This document shows positions 20,566-32,159 of a stretch of 64,000 nt of DNA, in pieces. The number at the start of each line of letters is the position of its first letter. Positions within the stretch are counted from its first letter, which is position 1. Where the stretch lies: the NCBI RefSeq assembly GCF_018812025.1, contig NC_063054.1:38260896-38324895 (forward strand), written 5' to 3'. Origin of the DNA: Megalobrama amblycephala. Its lineage: Eukaryota; Chordata; Actinopteri; Cypriniformes; Xenocyprididae. The notes beneath the pieces are model-generated. The model was not told the DNA's origin. It saw only the letters and a list, made by a program, of their open reading frames with translations, and did no database searches. The position numbers were made by a program, and so were the translations under genes.

Positions 20566-22106
20566 CAACCAACCTTTCTCAAAACTTTGCATGACCCTAA
20601 ATGAGAAAAAGTCACAACATTTCAAGACAAAAATAAACAGCTTAACCAGCAGTTTCAAGATGTCTAAAATTAAATGTGGGTCAAATTGACCTGCAACACA
20701 ATAGGAGGAAAACAAGAAATATGGTTCATAAGCACAACCACTTATTACATTCAGCCCAAAACATGTACACATTATATATATTTTCCACCTTTACTCTCGT
20801 ATTGTAGGCCGGTCACTTTTGATCAGGAACAAAAATCTCTTGCCACTTGCTTTTATAAAATGTCTCAATGACATTTAGACATTTTAAAGTGTGACATGTG
20901 AACAACTATATTTAAGGGCCACTTTAGTGCTTTATTCAAAGTCTTGAAAAAAGATGCATTTAAGGAGGTTTGTCAATTCAAGTCAATTTATGTGTTCAGC
21001 ACTTTTCACATTAGCTTCAAAGCAGTTTCATGATGTTAATGCATAATTGCCCACATTTAGCAGTTTAGAGGTGCATGGGCGACACTTTTTTGCGATGCCT
21101 TTTGTTACTTTGGCCACCTGTGATGACACAAAACACATGTTCTCAGGGTGTAATATGCTGATAAATTGATACCCGTGATCATGCATTTTATATTAATGCA
21201 CCATGTTGCAACATTGATCGGAAAACACCACAAGTTATATTTACATTAACTATATTACATTACAGCCTATATTAAAGTATGGGACACTCGAGGCTTTCTA
21301 GTTAAAGCAGTTTCCTGACCAGAGGATGGCACTATACTGTTTTCCAGCACATTCTCTTACATAACACGAGGCATTTCCAGAAGCACATGTAGTACAGACA
21401 CCAAAATTTCCATCCTGGATTATATTTGAGGTTCAGTCTGATATTAAATGGGCTATATTAAAACTTGTAATAACTAGTGGGCGTTTGATCTGTTTAAAAG
21501 TGACCGACAATATAGGCTACTATACAGTCACATCTTTTATTTTGCTTTAATCATTCACTTTCTCTCAGCGTCTCGACGCACAAAAACCTTCATGAATATT
21601 AACTATGCTACATGATGTTCATCTCCATTCATTGTGTTTTCCACTATAATTCAACCTTTCCAATTTCATTGCTCAGATATATATACACAATAATAAAAGC
21701 ATCAACCTTTTGATGCCTTATGAGTGTGTGTGATTTAACTTTAATACTGTGCTTTTCTTCTAACCTATTTATGTGTTTAAATCTGTTTATTCTGCTAGTA
21801 TTTCTTTTTTTTTTTCTGTTCATGTACATATTTATCTTTTGTGCAATAAAAAGCTCTTTAACTGTAGTCTATAAAGCTGCTTAGCTTTATGCATTAGACA
21901 TTTTTTAAGATCACGTTTACAAGATAAACTCAGAAACGAAGAGGAATATGTCACTGAAACATGTTCATACACGTTTAAAAAAAGTCCTACTTAGTAAAAA
22001 TATCACATAATCACAGTCACAGATAAGAATAGTAACTGACCGCTGGAATTTTATCTATTTATTACTTATTTATGATTTGAAGTAATGACCAAACAATAGT
22101 TGAGTT
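20566..22106. other. Gene-free intergenic DNA
   Basis: AT-rich DNA between the divergent hsp90aa1 copy B and wdr20. Short ORFs here have no recognisable motif. No RNA gene is seen. Confidence 0.5.
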
Positions 22107-23730
22107 AAAACTACCCAGCAGGTTAGGCAAACATTTAACCCAACCACTGGGTTCAAAAAAACAAAACAATCTGGGCTAAAACAACACATTTGCTGGGTTA
22201 AAACAACCCAATCGCTGGGCTAAAACAACCCAGTCGCTGGGTTAAAACAACCCATTCGCTGGGCTAAAACAACCCAACCGCTGGGCTAAAACAACTCATT
22301 CGCTGGGTTAAAACAACCCAGTTGCTGGGCTAAAACAACCCAACCGCTGGGCTAAAACAACCCAGTCGCTGGGTTAAAACAACTCATTTGCTGGGCTAAA
22401 ACAACCCAGTTGCTGGGCTAAAACAACCCAACCGCTGGGTTCAAAAAAAAACAATCTGGGCTAAAACAACACATTTGCTGGGTTAAAACAACCCAATCGC
22501 TGGGCTAAAACAACCCAGTCGCTGGGTTAAAACAACCCATTCGCTGGGCTAAAACAACCCAACCGCTGGGCTAAAACAACTCATTCGCTGGGTTAAAACA
22601 ACCCAGTTGCTGGGCTAAAACAACCCAACCGCTGGGCTAAAACAACCCAGTCGCTGGGTTAAAACAACTCATTCGCTGGGCTAAAACAACCCAGTTGCTG
22701 GGCTAAAACAACCCAACCGCTGGGTTCAAAAAAAAAACAATCTGGGCTAAAACAACACATTTGCTGGGTTAAAACAACCCAATCGCTGGGCTAAAACATC
22801 CCAGTCGCTGGGCTAAAACAACCCAACCGCTGGGTTAAAAAAAAAAACAATCTGGGCTAAAACAACACATTTGCTGGGTTAAAACAACCCAATCGCTGGG
22901 CTAAAACAACCCAGTCGCTGGGTTAAAACAACCCATTCGCTGGGCTAAAACAACCCAACCGCTGGGCTAAAACAACTCATTCGCTGGGTTAAAACAACCC
23001 AGTTGCTGGGCTAAAACAACCCAACCGCTGGGCTAAAACAACCCAGTCGCTGGGTTAAAACAACTCATTCGCTGGGTTAAAACAACTCATTCGCTGGGCT
23101 AAAACAACGCATTTGCTGGGCTAAAACAACGCATTTGCTGGGTTAAAACAACCCAATCGCTGGGCTAAAACATCCCAGTCGCTGGGCTAAAACAACCCAA
23201 CCGCTGGGTTAAAACAACCCATTCGCTGGGCTAAAACATCCCAGTTGCTGGGCTAAAACAACCCAGTCGCTGGGCTAAAACAACCCAAACGCTGGGTTAA
23301 AACAATCCAAGCGCTGGGCTAAAACAACCCATTCACTGGGTTAAAACAACCCAGTTGCTGGGCTAAAACAACCCAACCGCTGGGTTAAAACAACTCATTC
23401 GCTGGGTTAAAACAACCCATTCGCTGGGCTAAAACATCCCAGTCGCTGGGCTAAAACAACCCATTTGCTGGGTTAAAACAACCCATTTGCTGGGTTAAAA
23501 CATCCCAGTCGCTGGGCTAAAACAACCCATTCTCTGGGTTAAAACATCCCAGTCGCTGGGCTAAAACAACCCATTCGCTGGGTTAAAACAACTCATTCGC
23601 TGGGTTAAAACAACCCATTCGCTGGGCTAAAACATCCCAGTCGCTGGGCTAAAACAACCCATTCGCTGGGTTAAAACATCCCAGTCACTGGGCTAAAACA
23701 ACCCATTCGCTGGGCTAAAACAACCCATTC
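22107..23730. repeat. 22-bp minisatellite array with higher-order structure
   Basis: About 70 copies of a 22-bp unit, GCTGGG(T/C)TAAAACAACCCA plus a variable trinucleotide-like spacer (GTC, TTC, ACC, ATC, TTG). Each unit contains the dyad TGGGTT...AACCCA. A longer A-rich unit marker (AACAATCTGGGC) recurs at 22171, 22456, 22742 and 22852, so the left half consists of higher-order repeats of about 285 bp. It ends about 200 bases before the wdr20 start codon. Confidence 0.95.
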
Positions 23731-23869
23731 GTATATAAGATCATGTTTGAGAACAACTGTATATTTCATATTTTCTTCAGTGGAAGTATACAACTGAAAT
23801 AGTCGCGAAAAATCAGTTTGACAAACAAACAACCTCGGCTCGATTTTGCCTAACTTGCGTGAACGCGCA

Positions 23870-23940
23870 ACTCACAGTCTCGCGGAGGAAGGGGCGCGCG
23901 CATGCTCGTGCACTCAGCGGAATGAATACTAATGTTGAAG
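23870..23940 (+). promoter_or_regulatory. TATA-less CpG-rich promoter region of wdr20
   Basis: A GC-rich stretch (GGGGCGCGCG) without a TATA box precedes the start codon. AAGATGGCGGCGG at 23938-23950 is a YY1-type motif overlapping the ATG, common in housekeeping genes. Confidence 0.5.
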
Positions 23941-26900
23941 ATGGCGGCGGAGGGAGGTGGGAAGGAGGCGAACGAAATTAAAACTCAATTCACCACACGG
24001 GAGGGCGTCTATAAACTCCTGCCGAACTCCGAGTACAGCCGCCCGAACCGGGTGCCGTTCAATTCACAGGGCTCGAACCCGGTCAAAGTCTCCTTCGTGA
24101 ACGTGAACGACCAGTCCGGTAACGGCGAGAGAATCTGTTTCAATGTGGGCCGGGAGCTTTACTTTTACATTTATAAAGGCGTCAGGAAGGTAACGGCATG
24201 ACAGCTGCTCGGACTGTTACATCAGCTTCACACGAGTTTATGCCACTAAAACTGACGCGTGCATGCGCGATCATCAGTGTGCGTTGGGTTTGATTGTGCA
24301 CTGTGTGTAAATAATGTTTACAACTCAAGTTGCATGTAAATACACACTGTGCTTTCACTGATTTTGAGCATATAAAGGGATATGCATGCGATTAATGTGG
24401 GAAACCTGTTGCATTATACTGTAATAATGGCATTACAATAATACCAGTGCAATCCAGAACATAGTTTGTAGTCATTGTTTTGGATCAGATCTAAAGTTAT
24501 GCATAATCCAAATGATTGCAAATCCAAAAAAATACCCATTCATACACTGATCTAGGGTTATACATAATGTATAGGGCATTATGTGGTGGTAACTTTATGC
24601 AAACACTGTTTATATGCTAATGCATCCTAGAATATAATGTATACTGAGTTATTTTTGGGAAGATCCAGAGTTATGCATGAGGTTTTGGGTGGGTAAGTTA
24701 TGTTGAAAAGGCTGTTGAGTGTATATTTGTGTGTATAATATGATTGACGTGTAAATGCAACCCAAAATATTCTATGCATTCTGTAATTTCTGGCAGATCT
24801 TGGCTTATGCATGATGCTTGAGGTGTGTGTAACCTGTTGCATGATGTTGCAAAGGGTCCAGAGTGATATAATTAAATTATTAATGTTTACAGCATCATTT
24901 ACAAATAATTTATGTAAATGCATCACAAAGTGTACTGCTTTAGTGCAGGTATGGGGTTATGCATGAGGTTTGGGTTGCATTATTTACTGTTTGAAGTACA
25001 GTTTATATGCACATGCATCCTAGAATATAATGTATTTTCACTGATTTTTGCGCAGTCATGCATGAGGTTTAGGGTTGGGTAGCCATTCGCATTATGTTGA
25101 AAAGGCTTAGTGTATTTTTTTTTAGTTGGTGCACTTGTGCATCCTGTCATTTTGGGCAGATCTTAGCGTATGCATGAGGTTTGGGGTGTGTAACCTGTTG
25201 CATGACGTTGCAAAGGGTCCTCCTGAGTGATATAAGTTTAGTGTTTTAGTGTAAGGTGCTGAATCTTAATGAACATGTACAAACAGCATCATGTTTTAAG
25301 TAATGCGATTCAAACGTGCCGCTACTGATAACAATATTCATATACACGTGTGCATTTATTGGTGAACCAGACTGAGGTCTTTAATTGCAGATGATGCTCT
25401 CTTTATGATCATGCACATTAAGATGCTAAATTGCTTATTTTGGATTTCAACAGGCCGCTGACATGAGCAAACCCATAGACAAGCGGATCTATAAAGGAAC
25501 GCTTCCCACGTGTCACGACTCCAACACCCTGACGGCCACGGCGGAGAGCGTCTCACTGTTGGTGGGCTTTTCTGCAGGGCAAGTACAGCTCATTGACCCC
25601 ATCAAAAAGGAAACCAGCAAACTTTTTAATGAAGATGTGAGTCCTGAAGTCCATTATAGCAACTTCTTTGTTTATGATTAACCCAAAGCAGATTTAACCT
25701 CGTTGTGAAGTCAGTCAGCTGGACTAGGTGTAATTGTTGGGTATCTCTCCAAAAAATTACATTAAATGTTAATGTTAAATTTTATTGTCTTTGTAATAAA
25801 ATTAAATACATTTTTAAAAAATAAATAAATAAACAATAATTTACTTTTTTTTTGCAATAACACATATTTAAGATAGTTGTGAAGTCAGTGATCTGAAAAA
25901 AAGCTTTTATGTTAGGGTTAAGTTAATTTTTAAAAAATTACTAAAATGAATAAATAAATTATATTTTACAATAAGAAAGTAAAATCATTTTAATACCATT
26001 AAAATATATACATGTTCCTCGAGAACTCACAAAATTATGTGATTTAAGCCTTTTATGTTAGAGATGCTACATATTATAGTCTTTGTAATAAATAAAAATA
26101 TTTTTTAATTTAGAAAAGTAAATAAATTTAATAAATACATTTTATTTTAATTTAAAAAGTTATTTTAATACCATATATATGCTACGTATTGTTGTCTTTG
26201 TAATAATTAAATTATTTTTAATTTATAAAAATTAAATACAATAAATAAATAATATATTTTACATTAAGAAAGTTAAATCGTTTTAATACCATTAAAATAC
26301 ATATTTTCCTCGAGAACTCACAAAATTATGTGATTTAAGCCTTTTATGTTAGAGATGCTTTATATTGTAGTCTTTTGTAATAAATAAAAATATTTTTAAT
26401 TTAGAAAAATATTATAAAATTAATAAATAAATTTTATTTTAATGTAAAAAGTTACATTATTTTAATACAATATATATATGCTACATATTGTCTTTGTAAT
26501 AATTACTTTTTAATTTATAAAAATTAAATATAATAAATAAATAATATTTTAAAAGATAAATAAAATATATTTTACAATAAGAAAGTTAATTAGAGATGCT
26601 ACAGATTATAGTCTTTTGTAATAAATAAAAATAATTTTAATTTAGAAAAATTGAATAAAATTAATAAATACATTTTATTTGAATTAAAAGTAATTATTTA
26701 AAATTATTTAAAAAGTATTATTTAAAAATTAAAATTATATGTATGTATGTATGTATGTAATATTTAAATTTATTATAAAAAATTATAAATTTATTTATAA
26801 AAAATGTATATGAATAAATGATATTTTTACATTAAGAAATAATTTTTTACATTATTTTTGTATATTCTACAATAACACATTACAGTAAAAAAAAAAAAAA

Positions 26901-29900
26901 AGTGATTTAAGGCTTTTGTTAAAAATGCTATTTTTCAAATTATATGTTATTTAAAAAAAAATAAAACTAATAAAAATGTATCAATAAATTATATTTTACA
27001 ATAAGAAAATGATACCTGTTTTAGCACCATTTTTGTTACATTTTTGTGATTCTGTCTGTCTTTCTCCGCTCTAACAGAGACTCATTGACAAGTCTCCGGT
27101 GACGTGTTTAAAGTGGGTCCCGGGTTCAGAGAGCCTGTTCTTGGTGGCTCACGCCAGTGGGTGTTTGTACCTGTATAACGTGGAGCACACGTGTGGAACG
27201 ACAGCGCCGCATTACCAGCTCCTCAAGCAAGGCGACAACTACACCGTACACACCGGCAAGAGCAAAACGGCCCGCAATCCTCTCCTCCGCTGGACGGTTG
27301 GCGAGGGCGCGGTCAACGAGTTCGCCTTCTCGCCGGACGGGAAGTTTCTGGCCTGCGCCGGTCAGGACGGCTTCCTCCGGGTGTTTTGCTTCGACACGGC
27401 AGAACTCCAGGGCACCATGAAGAGCTACTTCGGCGGACTGCTGTGCGTGTGCTGGAGCCCCGACGGACGCTACATCGTGACCGGCGGGGAAGACGACCTC
27501 GTGACGGTGTGGTCCGTTTCGGACTCTAGGGTCATCGCGCGCGGCCGCGGGCACAAGTCGTGGGTGAGCGTGGTGGCGTTCGATCATTGCATCACCAGCG
27601 TTCAGGACTGCGAAGCGCCAGCGGAGTTCAGCGGGAGCGACGAAGACTTTCAGCAATTCAACGGAACCCGAGAACGGACGAACAGCGGCCAATCCAAACG
27701 AAACTCTACCGACGGGCGAAGCCTCAGTGTGACTTATCGCTTCGGCTCGGTCGGTCAGGACACCCAATTATGCTTGTGGGACCTTACAGAAGACATTCTG
27801 TTCCCCTTACCCAGAACTAGGACTCACACGAATGTCATGAGTTGGGAAACTAACGGCAACAGCAGCGTAACCCCGTCGAACTCGCCTTTACCGCGCTCAA
27901 ACAGTTTGCCGCACTCCTCGGGCAGCAGCCCGAACATCCACAAACCCGCCAGCATCGTAGACGGTGTGATCGCCGCGGGCGTCGGCAAATTCGCCACGTT
28001 GGCTCTACACGAAACGCGCAAGGAACGGCATCAGGAAAAGGACCACAAACGCAATCACAGCATAAGCTACATCAGCAACAAGAGCAGCGAGAAGCTCAAC
28101 CAGATCATCGGCTCGCGCGCCGGCAAAACGGACACCGCTAAAGCGCTGGGAACGACGCTGTGTCCGCGCATGGAGGAAATCCCTCTGCTGGAGCCGCTGG
28201 TCTGTAAGAAAATCGCCCACGAGAGACTCACCGTGTTGATCTTCCTCGAGGACTGTCTGGTTACAGCCTGCCAGGAGGGTTTCATTTGCACATGGGCACG
28301 GCCTGGAAAAGTGGTGAGTAAAAATATTTTGAGTAATCGATTTTTACGAACCGATATCGATTACGTTCCCCTCCAATGCATTTCGCGGCCCCCGTTTCTT
28401 GACTCCACCCCCACGTCAAACCAGTGCCATAAAGAGATCCGCACAGAAAAGTGCAGCGCAAAGGAAAACCGGTATTGTGAGCGCACGCTTGACTGAAACG
28501 CAGAATAAAATGAGCGTTGCAAATGATTTAGTAGGTTTGAGCATGAAAAATATGTGGCAAAGATAAAATAGCATTACAGCTGTCATTGATTTTTGTAATT
28601 GATTATATTTTTATTTTTGCACTACTTTATTTTATTTTGCAATTTATTATTTTTGTTTGCAAAACTTATTTTTTTCCGCTCAATACTTTATTTTTCCTTT
28701 GCAATTCTTTATTTTTGTTTGCAAAACATTTTTTTATTGCTCAATTCTTTTTTGTGTTTTGCAAAACTTTATTTTTGTGCAAAACTTTAAGGCATTAATT
28801 TGACTCCATACTTTTTTGGGCTCGAAAATTTCGCCCCCAATTCACTCCCATTATAAAGCTTGGAAGAGCAGGATATATTTAAATATAACTCATGAGATAG
28901 TCATATACACCTAGGACGAGTAAATCATGGGATAATTATCCTTTTTGGGTGAACTATCCCTTTAAGTTTAGGTGACAAATTATATTTCTGTGTTTTTGTC
29001 AATGAAGATAATTAGAGGATATTTTAGTGTGTTGTGAATGGCCGACTGCCAAAGCGTTTCGCCGAATCGTACATTCCAGAATCGGACACAAGTTCTTACG
29101 ATTTTATGATGCTGAACAGACAGCTGAACAAAATAACATGCAGTTTACTGGAGGTTCTGATTAAATGTTATCTGCTGCTGTCTATTTAAAAAATATATAT
29201 ATATATATTTAATTTGTCGGCACCGATGGCATCATGGGCAGCTCGCCAATGAGCTTCGGGCGACCCGAGTTCGAGTCCCGGCTTGCGGTCCTTTCCCGAG
29301 CCCGTCCCCTTCTCTCTCTCCCACTTCACTTCCTGTCTAATCACTGTCCTATCATAATAAAGGCAAAAATAAATATATAAATAAATATATATTTAATTAA
29401 TTTGAACTGATGTCTGAGTGAATGATTCAATGACTCACTCGTGAACACTTCACTAGTTTCATTATTGGATGAATCTGCATTTTTGAACAAATCTCTTCAA
29501 AATAATGAATGATTCAATGACAAATACATTTTTAACAGTCACTTGTCTCCACCTACTGGTGTAATGATGTAATGATACAATCTGTATTTGAAGCATCAAA
29601 TTGCTTTCAAAAGGTGATTTGCTCTATTTTCATCACATCAGTGTTTATATCCGAACTATAAACTTTAATCACAGTACTTCTGTGATCATCTGATCAGGTG
29701 GGTGTTTGAATCGAGATTGCAATCTTTAATGAGTATAAGATGACAGTTTTCAATTTTGGGTGAACTATCCCTTTAAATTGTTATGGTTTAAGTTCTATTA
29801 GGAAATTAAATTACTCGGCAAACACTTTAGAAGACATTTTTGACAGAGTCAAACTTGTTTCTCACCATGAAAATAGCCAAGGAAGCTGGCACGATGTTTA

Positions 29901-30738
29901 AACAATTAACCAACCAACCCAAAGATTTTCATGTGCTGCAGTCTGTGCAGTAGTTAGTTCTGACAGAAATGAAGTTTTCCAGTTTTTTCTGACTTAAGGA
30001 TTTTTTTTTACCTTTATTACACTGAAAAAAGAAACAAAAAACAATTTTCACTCAGAAATTGTTAGTAAATTTCACAATTAATTAAAAAGAAATGGCAAGT
30101 AACATTGAATTAAACCTGAAATTTTGAAGTAGAAATAGTATTTTCTTGTAAGATACTCAATCTTTCTCATATTTACAACTTTGAAAAATAATTTTTTACA
30201 TTGAATGAATGCAAATGCTTTGATTTTTTGCTCACCAAGTCTGCATTTATTTGATCAAAAATACAGTGAAAATTGTGAAATATTTTTACAATTTAAAATA
30301 TCTGTTTTCTATGTGAATATATAGTAAAGTGTAATTTATTCCTGTGATCAAAGCTGAATTTTCAGCATCATTACTCCAGTCTTCAGTGTCACATGATCCT
30401 TCAGAAATCATTCTGATATGATGATTTGCTGCTCAAGAAACATTTATGATTATTATCAATGTTGAAAACAGTCATATTTGTGTGGAAACTGTGAAACATT
30501 TTATTTTTCAGGATTTTTTGATGAATAGAAAGTACATTATAAATGTTAATTTAATGCATCCTTGCTGAATAAAAATATAAATTTTGTTGTATTTATTGAA
30601 GTAGCAGCTCTAAACTTGTCATTTATCAGTGTAAACTGATGTGTGTCCAAATGTATGAAATTTATCCTGTTTTTCTCTCTTCAGGGCCTTTTGCCTCCCC
30701 AAAACCCAGCCAACTCTCCCAGCGGGACGGTCGTATAG
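23941..30738 (+). CDS. wdr20: WD repeat-containing protein 20
   Basis: WD40 cofactor that, with UAF1/WDR48, activates the deubiquitinases USP12 and USP46. Exons are 23941-24189, 25454-25636, 27078-28313 and 30685-30738. They join in frame to 573 aa, close to the 569 aa of the human protein. The N-terminus MAAEGGGKEANEIKTQF and segments such as GVYKLLPNSEYSRPNRVPF match WDR20. WD blades are visible as KFLACAGQDGFLRVF, CVCWSPDGRYIVTGGEDD, FGSVGQDTQLCLWDL and a final LVTACQEGFICTW near the C-terminus, separated by a Ser/Asn-rich low-complexity insert. The last exon encodes GLLPPQNPANSPSGTVV. The ATG at 23941 is preferred over in-frame 23932 by homology and context (AAGATGG). Exon 3 is strikingly GC-rich compared with its AT-rich introns. 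An alternative end arises by reading past the exon 3 donor. Confidence 0.95.
24390..25240. repeat. Degenerate tandem repeat in wdr20 intron 1
   Basis: Units of roughly 150-180 bp share TTATGCATGAGGTTTGGG, GTAACCTGTTGCAT and ATGTTGAAAAGG blocks, at about 24490, 24660, 24800, 24950, 25050 and 25160. They are strongly diverged. Confidence 0.65.
25637..27077. repeat. AT-rich wdr20 intron 2 with ~300-bp tandem duplication
   Basis: A block beginning TTCCTCGAGAACTCACAAAA occurs at about 26013 and 26309, with further weaker copies of the neighbouring TGCTACATATTG and TTTGTAATAA motifs up to 26640. No other feature is seen. Confidence 0.65.
28314..28496 (+). other. Alternative wdr20 C-terminal extension (read-through of exon 3 donor)
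   Basis: Without splicing at GTG|GTGAGT the frame continues 61 codons to a TGA at 28494. As I recall, human WDR20 also has an isoform ending shortly after the same donor (KVVSFNP), so intron retention here is plausible. The extension itself shows no recognisable motif. Confidence 0.35.
29216..29371 (+). mobile_element. tRNA-derived SINE in wdr20 intron 3
   Basis: Contains a pol III B box GTTCGAGTCCC at 29269-29279. A CT-rich body and the tail CCTATCATAATAAAGGC follow. The insertion is flanked by similar AT-rich sequences ending ATATTTAATT (29200-29214 and 29385-29402), a likely target-site duplication. Family name not assigned. Confidence 0.75.
30215..30545 (+). repeat. Single arm of the 62830-63739 fold-back element
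   Basis: Shares GCATTTATTTGATCAAAAAT, AAGCTGAATTTTCAGCATC and CTTCAGTGTCACATGATCC with the arms of the large palindromic element near the window end. Only one arm is present, in wdr20 intron 3. Confidence 0.8.
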
Positions 30739-31730
30739 CTGCCGTGACCTTCAGACGCATCATATCAGCTGTGTCACATGTATGTTGTCATGTTTGCCGA
30801 GAAACACGTGCTTACTGTTCATCCCGAATCTCAAGAAGCCCGTCAAGCTCATAATTCACCCTAAAGTCAACAGAAATAACTAATATTTTGCTTAAACAAA
30901 ATGATTTTATGACAGTTTAACACATTTCAGCCCCAAATACTCATTACTGTCTTGCAATATATTGTGATGTACAACTGTAAGACCTTAATAGTATTTTGAT
31001 TCTGATTTTAATTGCAAACTTAATATTGTCAGGGTCCAGACAGGATGATTTTTCAACACTAAGAATTGTGGCAAATGTGTGTAATTGTCATGCAAAAAAA
31101 AAAAAAAAAAAAAATGCAAAAACTAATGGTCCTTTGGGGTGAAATATGATGTTCTCAACAGGTTTTGAGAGATGCAATCAAGACTGTTGTGTTCAGTATT
31201 TTCAGTAATTACTTTTGTTCCGTCTCTCTTCTTTTATAAGTACTATAATTTGCAGTCCATTCCGTCCATCTTTATGATGATTCTCCGTCTGTCCTCGCTG
31301 GATTTCAGAGCTCAGATTTTTCCGAGGTGTTTTGCACTGATCGTGTTGCAACTCTCATTATAGCGTTGGAACAAACACACGCTGGTGCGTTTCAGTAACG
31401 GCGTGTCGCTTCCCTCCATCAGCGCTGGATGTTGCACTCATACTTTTGTGAAAGAGTGAAAGGAGGAAATTGCACTAAATAATTAGAAGAAAATGGCTTT
31501 ACAAATGTTTGGAGTCGTTAAGGACTCCCTGGACATGCTGTAAAAGTGTAAAGAGAACTAAATATCTTTTTGAACATTTATTTTAATATTGTTTCAAATG
31601 AAACGGGTTGATGTGTAAATATTGTAAATTATGGATTTATGGTGGATTGAAATAATAATTACACAAAATAGTAAAGTTGTATTTCTAATACAGAGGAATT
31701 TATATATAAATATATATAATTAAAATCATC
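30739..31730 (+). other. Probable wdr20 3'UTR
   Basis: The sequence after the TAG is unique rather than repeat-rich, with long T/A-rich stretches and an A-run at 31096-31114. The 3' end is uncertain: ATTAAA near 31721 is a candidate poly(A) signal. Confidence 0.4.
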
Positions 31731-32159
31731 TTAAATAAGCATATTTCTGTCTCTTGATTTAATCTGATGGTTGTCTATATGTTTTCTTGAGTATGGTGTT
31801 AATTTAAAGCGAGTATACGGCGTTACTTTTATTTTAGAACAGACACTTTTTGATCATGGGTTCAAAGGTGATGATAAACCTTTGCAAGATTCAGATCTAC
31901 AACTTTTTGAGTTCAATTTTTTTTTTTTAATGAAAGCATCCAGTGCCGAACAACGTTCATCCCTCCGAACAGCACATCTGATGTGCCAAACTATTTTTGC
32001 TCCAGACTTGGGCTCTTGTAATTGGGAAGTTAACACAGAGAGACAGTTCGGCCTTTCGAGGGCAGGTCTTGGCACACGCACAAGGAGTTTTTTCAGGACA
32101 CTTTGCATTTTATATGCATTTTAAAATACAAGACAATTATGTTTTGAACATTTAGTTCT
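31731..32159. other. Gene-free interval
   Basis: Contains a 117-codon open frame (31771-32124) without recognisable domains. I see no supported feature. Confidence 0.4.

Noticed and set aside
22107..23730. CRISPR-like array
   Set aside because: Contiguous tandem 22-mers without unique spacers, in a vertebrate genome with no cas genes. The same holds for the 40-bp and 71-bp arrays.
23932..23940. Upstream in-frame ATG for wdr20
   Set aside because: It adds only Met-Leu-Lys. The 23941 ATG has the better context and matches the family N-terminus.
27126..27767. 213-codon minus-strand frame opposite wdr20 exon 3
   Set aside because: Shadow of a GC-rich coding exon; no recognisable domains and the plus frame is clearly wdr20.
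29216..29290. A tRNA gene at the SINE head
   Set aside because: The B box is present but no complete cloverleaf or acceptor stem can be drawn. The downstream tail is SINE-like.
31771..32124. 117-codon plus-strand frame after wdr20
   Set aside because: No domain, signal or splice context. It overlaps another open frame on the minus strand and ends just before a TIR element.
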